From Nocardioides zeae (GTDB lineage: Bacteria; Actinomycetota; Actinomycetes; Propionibacteriales; Nocardioidaceae): a stretch of 40,781 bases of DNA. Numbering within the stretch: the stretch's first letter is position 1; every line of letters begins with the position of its first letter. Below, piece after piece: positions 10,301 to 16,978 of this stretch. The DNA is taken from positions 193,636 to 234,416 of the forward strand of contig NZ_JAAGXA010000004.1 in the NCBI RefSeq assembly GCF_010686755.1, given 5' to 3'. The notes below the pieces were generated by a model that was not told the DNA's origin, made no database searches, and worked only from the letters and a program-made list of their open reading frames with translations. A program made the translations under genes and the position numbers.

Positions 10301-10899
10301 TCGCTCGTGCGGGTGGCGCGGCGCGGGACGTAGAAGATGCGCAGCACCGTGAACCGCCGCTGCCGGTCGTCGACGAACGTCGCGGCGACCGCGCCCCAGG
10401 TGTCCTCGTCGGAGCCGCGGAGGGTGACCTGCCGCGACCCGCCACCGGCGCGGTCCTCGGCCTGGTCGACGACACCGCGCAGGTAGGACAACGGGCTGCG
10501 CTGCCCCGCCGAGCGCGCCCGCCCGGGGGCGACGTCGTTGGAGGCGCCGTTGAGGCGGGTGTCGGACGGCATCATCAGCGTCGTCCACGCGTCGAGCAGC
10601 GAGGACTTGCCGACGCCGGACGCGCCGGTCAGCAGCGTGGTCTCGCTGTGCAGCGGCACGACGTGGTGACCGTTGAAACCGCCCCAGTTGACGAGCTGCA
10701 GCGAGGTGATCCGCCACTGCGTGCTGCCCTCGGTGGCGCCGTGCATGCCGAAGAGCGCCTCGTCGGCGGCCTCCATGAGGCCCTCGTCGGGCACCTCGGG
10801 GGCCGTGTACGCCGCGAGATCGGCCGCGTCGAGCGTCGGGTCCGCCTCGAGCTCGGGCTCGGTGGCCGGCCCGGTGGTCTCCGTCGTCTCCTCGGTCAC
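7387..10899 (-). CDS. jetC: JetC/MksB: SMC-like condensin ATPase of a Wadjet/MksBEF system
   Basis: The 1170-residue product has the layout of the SMC-like subunit of Wadjet (JetC) or MksB. Residues 64-110 hold the N-terminal strand ITSLQLVNWGGFNGHH and a Walker A GASGVGKS (92-99). A long Glu/Arg/Ala-rich coiled-coil region follows (roughly 300-500 and 700-900) around a hinge-like globular part. Near the C-terminus lie the ABC signature EKSGGESQ (about 1065) and Walker B APVFLDE (about 1098-1104). Family knowledge: JetABC dimers extrude DNA loops and, with JetD, cut closed circular DNA such as plasmids. The GTG start overlaps the jetB stop by four bases (GTGA). The next gene downstream is not jetD. 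Confidence 0.92.
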   Translation of the reverse strand: MTEETTETTGPATEPELEADPTLDAADLAAYTAPEVPDEGLMEAADEALFGMHGATEGSTQWRITSLQLVNWGGFNGHHVVPLHSETTLLTGASGVGKSSLLDAWTTLMMPSDTRLNGASNDVAPGRARSAGQRSPLSYLRGVVDQAEDRAGGGSRQVTLRGSDEDTWGAVAATFVDDRQRRFTVLRIFYVPRRATRTSDVLTRLATVEGELDLSELQQAVGSRFAPRELRALFPRLQCHETYAVFAARLHARLGIGANGDGDKALRLLARIQASQPVRSVDELYKEMVLERPATYAAADRAVEHFDDLEASYETMVTEQQKSDLLAPIEDHHRVLVAAQDRIGELDAYGATSPGPSPLRLWELRRHAGLLAEAVRANQAARETNRDRRASNARTLADLQVELSTAREAHRGAGGETLELLGAELKKEQARAEELAERRDRLAPRAAVLGVDLTSAESYAAAQAEGRVFLAGYDAELARLEDGVVDVARRQGPLLERRAELRKDRASLAGRRGRVPRELDEIRRLLTEAAGLTTAELPFLAELIEVRPDEERWRTAIETVLGGAARQLLVPAERLRDFSAAIDHLDLPRRITFVGADLDVDPPAPGSSDRISGKLDHQDGPFAGWVRWYLADPSRDALCVESAADLDGGGFRVTLAGQTRSGRRGSHGRSGGADIIGFSNTEALAAVDAALGRIEDQLDGLDRERTEVAGRKRATEARVAAYQAIADIPFADLDVASSQERCDELSAQRERVLGSDAHLRTLAGQVDEIEAAMRAAEVERTLAADERAELEQEHARLVDAEDACHDELDRVEQAAELTDDQAARLDAEFAAAVGPGVEGSLERFAENCSRLRDRLGEAARTASEQIAAASRELVRIFTLYAERWPDPNRGTALTSYRDYADILAEIRRTGLADRREEWRRRLADWSGQDLVPLAGAMAAAIEDIEDRLAPINDILRRLPFGAGSDRLRIRIRRLTPTEVTLFLGDLRELSQGTGERLAGDALEARFVRLQRFMAQLRTADDPRAGAAEARLRDALLDVRRHVEVSAERYDPRTGAHQAWYRTLGEKSGGESQELIAFVIGAALRFRLGDELRSRPRFAPVFLDEGFVKADAEFAGRAVAAWKGLGFQLVVGAPFDKFTGLERHMDEFLEVVKNPVTNAARVRRVVDATSV

Positions 10900-11603
10900 G
10901 CCTCGTCCTCGGGGGTCTCGTCGGTCGCGGGGGCCCCGCCGCCGGTGGCCTGGTCGGTGGCCTGGTCGGTGGCCTGCTCCTCCAGCCAGGACAGCAGGTC
11001 GACGAGCCGCTCCAGGGGGAGCAGGGTCTCGACGGCCGGGCTGATCTCGAAGCGCTCGGCCGTCGCCGGGCCCAGGAGCAGGCCGGCCTTGTAGACCGAG
11101 GCCACCGCGTTGCGCGCCCGGGCCTCGTCGCCGGCGTCGTCGGTGGCGTCGGCCGGGCGCATCGACAGCAGGTGCTCGACGATCTCGGCGACGTCCACCC
11201 AGGAGCGCTCCTCGCCCCGCGCGGTGTCGGTGAAGTGACGGTTGCGGAGGAAGACCAGCGTGATCGTCTCCTCGCGGTTCCAGGCCGTGTCGTGCAGCAG
11301 CGTGGGGAAGCGGCCGCCGGCCTCGGGGACGGCCTGACGCTTGAAGGCCACCTCGCGCTCGGTGTCCACGACGAGTTCGAGGAAGAGGTCGTTGAGGCGC
11401 GACACGATCGCGCGCGGGTTCTCCATGAGGGCCGCCCACTCGCGGGGGTGGGTGCGGGCCGTGATGAACCGGAGCTTCACCAGCGCGAGGAGGGCGCGGC
11501 GCTGCTCGAGCAGGAGCCCGCCCTCGTCGCCGTCGAACAGCGACAGCGAGCTCGTCGACTCCAGCTCGGGGTTGAGGTCGACCCCGGTGTCGGTGTCGGT
11601 CAT
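10896..11603 (-). CDS. jetB: JetB/MksE: DUF4194 KITE-like subunit
   Basis: The 235-residue product matches DUF4194, the winged-helix KITE-type subunit that bridges kleisin and SMC heads in Wadjet/Mks complexes. Characteristic segments are EQRRALLALVKLRFITARTH, then NDLFLELVVDTEREVAFKRQ, and TLLHDTAWNREETITLVFLR. The C-terminal end carries an in-frame repeat of the tetrapeptide ATDQ (about residues 210-222), encoded by a 12-bp tandem repeat at 10944-10978. That tail is acidic and probably disordered. ATGA overlaps with jetA at its start and a GTGA overlap with jetC at its end show translational coupling. The length fits the family. Confidence 0.9.
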   Translation of the reverse strand: MTDTDTGVDLNPELESTSSLSLFDGDEGGLLLEQRRALLALVKLRFITARTHPREWAALMENPRAIVSRLNDLFLELVVDTEREVAFKRQAVPEAGGRFPTLLHDTAWNREETITLVFLRNRHFTDTARGEERSWVDVAEIVEHLLSMRPADATDDAGDEARARNAVASVYKAGLLLGPATAERFEISPAVETLLPLERLVDLLSWLEEQATDQATDQATGGGAPATDETPEDEA

Positions 11604-13108
11604 CGGGCGTCCTCCGGGAGGTCGGGGTCGTCGGGGTGCGTCGTGCGGGTCAGCACCGTCGGCAGGCGCAGCGTGCGGGTCGAGCCGTCGGGGCGCACTG
11701 TGACCACGTCGGTCGACCCGTCGCCGTCCACCAGCCCGCGTCGCTCCGCGAGGTGCAGGAGGCCGATGACCTCGACGGGCCGCCGCAGGTGCACCGGCAG
11801 GGAGTCGAAGAGCTCGGCGATCGTCGCCGGACCCGGCAGCAGCATCGGGTCGAGGACCGTGTCGAGGGCGTCGCCGAGGTCGGTGAGGGACGGACCGCCG
11901 GCCGCGCGCAGCTCGTCCCAGGAGACGTCGCCGCCGTCGGTGTCGTCGACCGGCTCCAGCGGCGGCGGCACCCGCTCCTCGCTGGGGTCGAAGAAGCGCT
12001 CGCGGAGGTGGTCGACGCCCGCCCGCTCCGCGAGCAGCGGTACGCCGGCGGTCGCGCGGGGGCCGGTCGCGGCGTACCAGGTGCCGAGGCGCCCCTCGAG
12101 GTGCCGCAGCACGCGCTCGAGCTCGCGGTCGCGGTTGACGTCGCGGGACTCGATGTTGCTGCGGAGCGTCGCGGTCGCGCGGTTGCGCTGCACGAGCACC
12201 CGGTCGAGGCCCGCGCGGATGAGCTTGACGGTGTCGCGCAGCTCGCGGCGGTCGGCCTCGGACAGGATCGCGTCGGTGCTCGGGTGCTCCAGCAGGGCCG
12301 CGATGTCGGCGCGCAGCTGGCCGAGCAGGTCCTCGTCGCGCAGGAGGGGGAAAGCGCCCTCGAACGCCCGCCCCTCGGGGGTCGCCGTGGTGAGCTGGTC
12401 GATGCGCGCCAGGTAGTCGTCGACGAGCTCGCCCGCAGGCCGCTCGTCGGCCCGGAAGGCGTCGTGGATGTCGTTGCGGATCCGCGCGAACGCCTCCTCG
12501 ACCCGCGCGAAGTCGCTGGGGAGCGCGCTGACGAGGGAGCGGAGCTCGCCGAAGCCCTCCGCCATGTAGTCCTCGCTCGCGGGCGGCATCTCCCCGCCGT
12601 CGATCAGCCGGTCGCGCTCGACGCGGAGCCGGTTGATCTCGTCGTTGAGCAGGGTGACGCGGGTGGTGCGGTCGGGGTTCGCCTCGGAGTTGAAGCGCCG
12701 GAACGCCGACACGATCGTCGCCACCCGGTGCTCCGACAGGGTCGCGCGCTCGCGGGCGAGGGAGCGCGCCTGCTCGAGCGACTCCTGCGCGGACGAGGTC
12801 AGCACGTAGACCTCCCCGTCCCCGTCCGCCGCGTTGGCCCGGATCAGCCACTTGCGGCGCATCCAGGTGAGGCACAGCTCGCGTCCGGTGCCGGTGGGCA
12901 GGCCCTCGACACCGGCCATGCGCAGCTCGCCCAGGTAGGTCTCCACCTGGTGGTGCAGGCGGCTCGTCGGCACGGGCTGGTTGTCGCGGCCGAACGCCAG
13001 CCGGAAGATCGTCAGCACCAGCGGCGCGTGCTGCTGGTGCAGGAGGCGGAGCGTCGGCTGCTCGAACGCCTCGCGCATGCGCGCGAGCTCGTCGGCGACG
13101 TCGCTCAT
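11600..13108 (-). CDS. jetA: JetA/MksF: DUF3375 kleisin-like subunit
   Basis: The 502-residue product matches DUF3375, the kleisin-like subunit (JetA/MksF) of Wadjet/Mks complexes. It shows the N-terminal sequence QPTLRLLHQQHAPLVLTIFR, the motif LHHQVETYLGELR, a segment AFRRFNSEANPDRTTRVTLL, and a long helical middle part. The C-terminal part VEVIGLLHLAERRGLVDGD looks like a winged helix. In known complexes the kleisin closes the SMC ring and recruits the KITE subunit. The ATG start at 13108 is chosen for its GGGAGGA ribosome binding site; upstream sequence in the frame belongs to the intergenic region. It is the first gene of the jetABC operon, 59 bases after the oxidoreductase gene on the same strand. 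Confidence 0.9.
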   Translation of the reverse strand: MSDVADELARMREAFEQPTLRLLHQQHAPLVLTIFRLAFGRDNQPVPTSRLHHQVETYLGELRMAGVEGLPTGTGRELCLTWMRRKWLIRANAADGDGEVYVLTSSAQESLEQARSLARERATLSEHRVATIVSAFRRFNSEANPDRTTRVTLLNDEINRLRVERDRLIDGGEMPPASEDYMAEGFGELRSLVSALPSDFARVEEAFARIRNDIHDAFRADERPAGELVDDYLARIDQLTTATPEGRAFEGAFPLLRDEDLLGQLRADIAALLEHPSTDAILSEADRRELRDTVKLIRAGLDRVLVQRNRATATLRSNIESRDVNRDRELERVLRHLEGRLGTWYAATGPRATAGVPLLAERAGVDHLRERFFDPSEERVPPPLEPVDDTDGGDVSWDELRAAGGPSLTDLGDALDTVLDPMLLPGPATIAELFDSLPVHLRRPVEVIGLLHLAERRGLVDGDGSTDVVTVRPDGSTRTLRLPTVLTRTTHPDDPDLPEDAR

Positions 13109-13167
13109 CGCAGTCCTCCCAGCCGTGTCGTGACCGGGTGAGGATGCCACGGCGGACGGCCACGGGC

Positions 13168-13518
13168 TTAGTCGAGCCCCCAGGAGGAGACGTGGGTCGG
13201 CGTCAGGCGGATGGCGGCGGCGTCCGCGTCGTACCGTGCCGGGCCGCGCAGCGTCACCCCCCACGGGTGCCAGCCCGGGCCGTCGCCCACCCCGTCGATG
13301 ACGGCGGCCGCCCACGGGTGGGCGGCGACGTTGCGCGCCCGCGCGGTACCGGCCAGGGACCGCCCCGTCAGCAGCAGGTCGCCGGTGGCGGGGTCGTGCT
13401 TCCAGACGGTGGGTACGACGTGGGGCAGGCCGTCGGCGTCCACGGTGGCCATCCGGGCCAGGCCGGTGGGGCGGGACAGGACGCGGAGCTCGGCGTCGGT
13501 CGGAGCGCGGCGGGGCAT
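13168..13518 (-). CDS. PPOX-class (pyridoxamine 5'-phosphate oxidase-like) F420/FMN-dependent oxidoreductase
   Basis: The 116-residue product is a small split-barrel protein with the pattern TGLARMATVDADGLPHVVPT, then VWKHDPATGDLLLTGRSLAG and TARARNVAAHPWAAAVIDG. This matches the Rv1155-like PPOX class, which uses F420 or FMN as cofactor; which one cannot be told. The ATG at 13518 has no ribosome binding site. A MerR/SoxR-like promoter upstream places the transcription start within a base or two of this ATG, so the mRNA is probably leaderless. It lies 59 bases before jetA on the same strand and could be co-transcribed with the jet operon. Confidence 0.82.
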   Translation of the reverse strand: MPRRAPTDAELRVLSRPTGLARMATVDADGLPHVVPTVWKHDPATGDLLLTGRSLAGTARARNVAAHPWAAAVIDGVGDGPGWHPWGVTLRGPARYDADAAAIRLTPTHVSSWGLD

Positions 13519-13525
13519 GGCGACG

Positions 13526-13556
13526 ATGGGACAACCTCGACCGCGGTTGAGGTCAA
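13526..13556 (-). promoter_or_regulatory. MerR/SoxR-like promoter-operator for the PPOX oxidoreductase gene
   Basis: The 20-bp palindrome ACCTCGACCGCGGTTGAGGT (13534-13553) has one G-T mismatch. On the minus strand it sits between a TTGACC -35 box (13551-13556) and a TCCCAT -10-like box (13526-13531) with a 19-base spacer. This spacer length and the CCTCAA-like half sites are typical of MerR-family, especially SoxR, promoters. The regulator is not in the window. Confidence 0.55.
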
Positions 13557-13590
13557 GTCGCGGGCACGCGTCCCCTCCCGGAGGTGCTCG

Positions 13591-13769
13591 GAGGGCTTGG
13601 ACACAACCGGCACCCGCGCCGCATCCGTCAGCAGCTCGATCCGCCTGATGCGCTCCCTCACGGGGTCGTAGGGGCTGCTGGGTCTCGATCCTCGAGATCA
13701 AAGCGCCGTTCGGGCGGGGCAGGGGCCGGTGGTGAGGGCGGCCCGGGTGCCGGTTGTGTCCAAGCCCTC
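13591..13769. repeat. 179-bp segment bounded by 30-bp inverted repeats (MITE-like)
   Basis: The left end 13591-13620 and right end 13740-13769 are inverted repeats matching at 29 of 30 positions; the core of the right copy reads GGTTGTGTCCAAGCCCTC. About 119 bases lie between, including TCTCGA-N3-TCGAGA at 13683-13697, and no gene is visible inside. A GAGGTGC word occurs just outside both ends (13581-13587 and 13771-13777), which may be a target duplication or chance. Confidence 0.65.
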
Positions 13770-13918
13770 AGAGGTGCGTCGAACCTGGAGGCCATCGCGG
13801 GAGACCTCCTCCGGCCCGGGCCGCGCAGGTGCCGGGGGGAGACGGACGTGCCGCGGGCCGACGCCCCCCGACGTCGACCCGCGGCACGGATCAGGGTCCT
13901 GCGCGCCGGCGCGCAGGG

Positions 13919-15628
13919 TCAGCCGGCGTCCGCCACCCGCCACGGGGAGCTGCGGCGGGTGCTCGGCTCCTTGTCGCGCGAGGGGCGCGTGGCCTCCCAG
14001 AGCTGGTCGTCGTGCACCACCCGGTCGCCCTTGCGGTAGCGCTGCTCGCTGCTCCAGTCGGGCGCCCCGGGCACGCCGTTGACGGTCTCGGTGCTCTCCG
14101 CCAGGGCCTGCGTGGCGTGGCCGATGGCCGGCGCCATGATGTCGAGCGCCTCCTGCGACACGTTCGTGATGTCGTCCGCGGGGGTGTGGTAGTTCGGGTC
14201 GAGCAGCTCGCCCGCCGTCCCGCCGAAGGTCGCCGCCTCCTCCTCGGTCTTCACGCCGTCGGCGCCGGTGAACAGGCCCGAGGCGGGGATGCCGTTGGTG
14301 ATGAAGGCCTGGTAGTCGCTGCGGCCCGAGAACTCCGAGTCGACCCAGGGCTGGTCGACGGAGTCGAAGTAGTCGGTGAACACGCTCTCGGTCGCGATGG
14401 AGCCCTCGGGCACCTCGACCGGGGCCTCGTAGGTCGACTCGTCCGCGTCGTACACCCCGATCGTGTAGTTCGGCGAGCCCACCATGTCGAAGTTGAGGTA
14501 GGTCGCGATCGACTCCAGCCCGGCCGGGTCGTTCGTCGCCAGGTCGTCGACGTAGTGCGCGGAGCCGAGCAGGCCGATCTCCTCGGCGCCCCACCAGGCG
14601 AAGCGGACCTTGTTGTTGAGCGGACCGGCCTCGGCCAGCTGCACGGCCGTCTCGAGGATCGCCGCCGAGCCGGAGCCGTTGTCGTTGATCCCCGGGCCGT
14701 CCGGCACGCCGTCGAGGTGCGCCCCGACCATGACGACGTTGGAGTCGCGGCCGGTCGGCGTCTCGGCGAGCACGTTGAAGGTCTCGACCGACTCGACCGA
14801 CGCCTGCAGGTCGAACGTGGCCGTGAGCGGGCCGGCGGTGAGCGCCTCCCGCAGCGCCGCGCCCTCGGCCTGGGTGACGCCGACCGCGGGGGCCGATCCG
14901 TCGAGGGTCTCGCCGAGCGTGCCGTTGAGGACACCGTCGGTGTTGTTCGCGACGACCACGCCGGCCGCTCCCGCCTCGCCGGCCGCCGTCGCCTTCTGGC
15001 CGAAGGAGCAGGTGCCGCGGTCGACGAGGACGACGTCGCCCGTGACGTCCCCACCCGCGTACGCCGCCGCGTCGCAGCCCAGCGGGTCCGTCGCCGGCGT
15101 CGTCAGCGGCGCGGTGACGCCACCGGCGGGCGTCGAGGAGGAGTACGACATGGCGACCGGCTCGAGCGCGGTGCCCGGCACCTCGAGCACGAGGGTCTCG
15201 ACCTCGTAGGTCTCCACGTCGAAGTACTGGCGCTCCGGCGCGTAGCCGGCCTCCGTCAGCACCTCCTCGACGTAGGCCGCGCCGGCCTCGTAGCCCGGCG
15301 TGCCCACGGCGCGGTTGCCGCCGTTCGCCTCGGCGATCGCCTGCAGCTGCTCCAGGTGGTCGTGGACCGCGGCGCCCGTGACCGTCTCGGACAGGTCGGG
15401 CGCGTCGTGCCCGTGGCCAGGACCGTGTCCGTGGCCAGGGCCGTTCCCGTGCCCAGGCCCGTGCCCAGGCCCGTGTCCGTGGCCGGGGCCGGGGCCCCGG
15501 TCGTCGTCCCCGGGTCCGGCGGCAGCCGGGCCGGTGGCCGCGGCCACCGCGAGACCGGTGACGACGGCCGTCACGGTCCCCATCACCGGACGCCTGGTGC
15601 GTCCGGACAGCATCGAGCTCGTCCTCAC
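13919..15628 (-). CDS. secreted M28 family metallopeptidase with PA domain, His-rich linker and C-terminal CBM-like module
   Basis: The 569-residue product has an N-terminal signal peptide (RRPVMGTVTAVVTGLAVAAA, cut near GPAAAG). Next is a linker of about 30 residues made of Gly, Pro and His (GPGHGHGPGHGPGHG and onward). A protease-associated (PA) insertion follows (about 130-260, including VLVDRGTCSFGQKA). The M28 zinc-peptidase core has ligands in GAHLDGV, IND, WWGAEEIG, YLNFDMVG and YHTPADD. The C-terminal 45 residues (RYRKGDRVVHDDQLWEA) resemble CBM5/12 carbohydrate-binding modules. It probably acts as an extracellular aminopeptidase. The GTG at 15628 is chosen for its GGGAGGT ribosome binding site; a GTG at 15649 lies seven codons upstream. 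Confidence 0.88.
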   Translation of the reverse strand: MRTSSMLSGRTRRPVMGTVTAVVTGLAVAAATGPAAAGPGDDDRGPGPGHGHGPGHGPGHGNGPGHGHGPGHGHDAPDLSETVTGAAVHDHLEQLQAIAEANGGNRAVGTPGYEAGAAYVEEVLTEAGYAPERQYFDVETYEVETLVLEVPGTALEPVAMSYSSSTPAGGVTAPLTTPATDPLGCDAAAYAGGDVTGDVVLVDRGTCSFGQKATAAGEAGAAGVVVANNTDGVLNGTLGETLDGSAPAVGVTQAEGAALREALTAGPLTATFDLQASVESVETFNVLAETPTGRDSNVVMVGAHLDGVPDGPGINDNGSGSAAILETAVQLAEAGPLNNKVRFAWWGAEEIGLLGSAHYVDDLATNDPAGLESIATYLNFDMVGSPNYTIGVYDADESTYEAPVEVPEGSIATESVFTDYFDSVDQPWVDSEFSGRSDYQAFITNGIPASGLFTGADGVKTEEEAATFGGTAGELLDPNYHTPADDITNVSQEALDIMAPAIGHATQALAESTETVNGVPGAPDWSSEQRYRKGDRVVHDDQLWEATRPSRDKEPSTRRSSPWRVADAG

Positions 15629-15702
15629 GTGTACCTCCCGATCGAGCACCCCGAGTGCCCTCGTTCGTCCGCGCGGCGCACCCCGATGCGCGCCGAGCCG
15701 GT

Positions 15703-15759
15703 GTGAGGACCCGCACGCTACGTGCTCCGGCGGCCGGTGTGAACCGTGCGGACCCTCAC
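15703..15759. terminator. imperfect 14-bp inverted repeat, possible terminator
   Basis: GTGAGGACCCGCAC (15703-15716) pairs with GTGCGGACCCTCAC (15746-15759) with two mismatches around a 29-base loop. It lies directly after the stop of the DksA-like gene and before the peptidase gene on the same strand. No T-run follows, so termination is only suggested by position. Confidence 0.4.
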
Positions 15760-15760
15760 G

Positions 15761-16144
15761 TCAGCGGCGACGGGACGGGCTCGCGCACGGCACGCAGGTG
15801 GTGGCCGAGGGGCGGACCGCGAGCCGCGCGGGGTCGATGGGGCGCCCGCAGACCGCGCACGCGCCGTACTCGCCCCGGGTCACCCGGGCCAGCGCGGCGT
15901 CGATGTCGCGCAGCCGCTCCTCGCCCTCGCGGAGCAGCGTCTCGACCTGCGCCCGCTCGAACGCGATGGTCGCCCCCTCGGGGTCGTGCTCGTCGTCGGC
16001 GTTGCTGTCGCGGCTGGCGGCGACGAACGCGGCGTGCTCCTCCCGCAGGCGGGCGAGGCGCGCGAGCACGGCCGTGCGCTCGGCGCGGAGCGCGCCGGCG
16101 TCCCCGGCGGTGGCCCGGGGAGGATCGGGAGCGGGGTCGGTCAC
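15761..16144 (-). CDS. DksA/TraR C4-type zinc finger protein
   Basis: The 127-residue product has a helical N-terminal half (residues 18-92, rich in Arg, Glu and Ala, coiled-coil-like) and a C-terminal zinc finger. The ligands are Cys96, Cys99, Cys117 and Cys120, in CAVCGRPIDPARLAV and TTCVPCA. This is the layout of DksA/TraR proteins, which reach into the RNA polymerase secondary channel and change promoter response. Actinobacterial members are poorly studied, so the target is inferred. It starts at a GTG, 47 bases from the divergent methyltransferase gene. Confidence 0.88.
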   Translation of the reverse strand: MTDPAPDPPRATAGDAGALRAERTAVLARLARLREEHAAFVAASRDSNADDEHDPEGATIAFERAQVETLLREGEERLRDIDAALARVTRGEYGACAVCGRPIDPARLAVRPSATTCVPCASPSRRR

Positions 16145-16191
16145 CCGTTCGAGCCTGCCACGCGCGGGCCGGACGGCCTAAGGTCGAGAGG

Positions 16192-16959
16192 GTGACCCCG
16201 GATCCCACCCGCGCCCGCGTCTTCGGCTCCTTCGCCGAGGACTACGACCGCTACCGGCCCGACTACCCGGCCGAGGCCCTCGACTGGGTGCTGGGCGAGG
16301 GGGTCGACGCGGGCTCCCACCAGGAGCCCCGTCGGGTCGCCGACGTCGGCGCCGGCACGGGGAAGCTCACCGCGGCGCTCGTCGCGCGCCGTCTCGACGT
16401 GGTCGCGATCGACCCGGACGAGGCCATGCTCGCGCAGCTCGCCGAGCGGGTCCCGGACGCCGAGCGGCACGTCGGGCGGGCCGAGGAGCTGCCGCTCGCC
16501 GACGCCTCCGTCGACATGGTGGTCCTGGGCCAGGCCTGGCACTGGGTGGAGCTGGAGCCCGCCGTGGCGGAGGTACGCCGCGTGCTCCGCCCCGGCGGCA
16601 GCCTCGCGCTGCTCTGGAACACCGTCGAGGACGAGGCGGGCGGCTGGGTCGCCGAGATCGAGTCGCTCGACCCGGCGCCGCCGCGCACGGCGGACTGGAG
16701 CCCCGACGACGTCGGCCTGCCCGAGGGGGAGTCGCAGCTCGCCGCGATCCGGTGGACCTGGTGGGTCTCCGTCGACCAGGTCGTCGGCAACCTCGCCACC
16801 CACTCGGGGATCGCGACCCTGCCCGACGACGAGCGGGAGGCGCTGCTCGACCGCGCCCGCGGCATCGTCGAGCGTGCGGTCGAGGAGCAGGACCGCGGCG
16901 ACGGGATGATCGCCTGGCCCCACGTCTGCCTCTGCGTGCGGTGGACGCCGCAGGACTGA
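16192..16959 (+). CDS. class I SAM-dependent methyltransferase (UbiE/type 11-like)
   Basis: The 255-residue product has the SAM-binding motif I ADVGAGTGKLT (near residue 43). The acidic motif II residue is in VVAIDPDEAML, and post-motifs DMVVLGQAWHWVE and EVRRVLRPGGSLALLWN follow. The N-terminal part FGSFAEDYDRYRPDYP is typical of type 11 methyltransferases that act on small molecules. The substrate is unknown. The GTG at 16192 is preceded by GAGAGG; upstream sequence in the frame is antisense to the DksA-like gene. The next gene converges on it, with 19 bases between stops. Confidence 0.87.
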   Translation: MTPDPTRARVFGSFAEDYDRYRPDYPAEALDWVLGEGVDAGSHQEPRRVADVGAGTGKLTAALVARRLDVVAIDPDEAMLAQLAERVPDAERHVGRAEELPLADASVDMVVLGQAWHWVELEPAVAEVRRVLRPGGSLALLWNTVEDEAGGWVAEIESLDPAPPRTADWSPDDVGLPEGESQLAAIRWTWWVSVDQVVGNLATHSGIATLPDDEREALLDRARGIVERAVEEQDRGDGMIAWPHVCLCVRWTPQD

Positions 16960-16978
16960 CGCGGCGTCGGCGTCCGGC

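Noticed and set aside
7114..11094. 1326-codon open frame opposite jetC
   Set aside because: No family resemblance and a composition typical of antisense shadow frames; the minus strand has all SMC motifs in place.
13138..13671. 177-codon plus-strand frame over the PPOX gene
   Set aside because: It is antisense to a gene with clear split-barrel motifs and extends into the inverted-repeat element.
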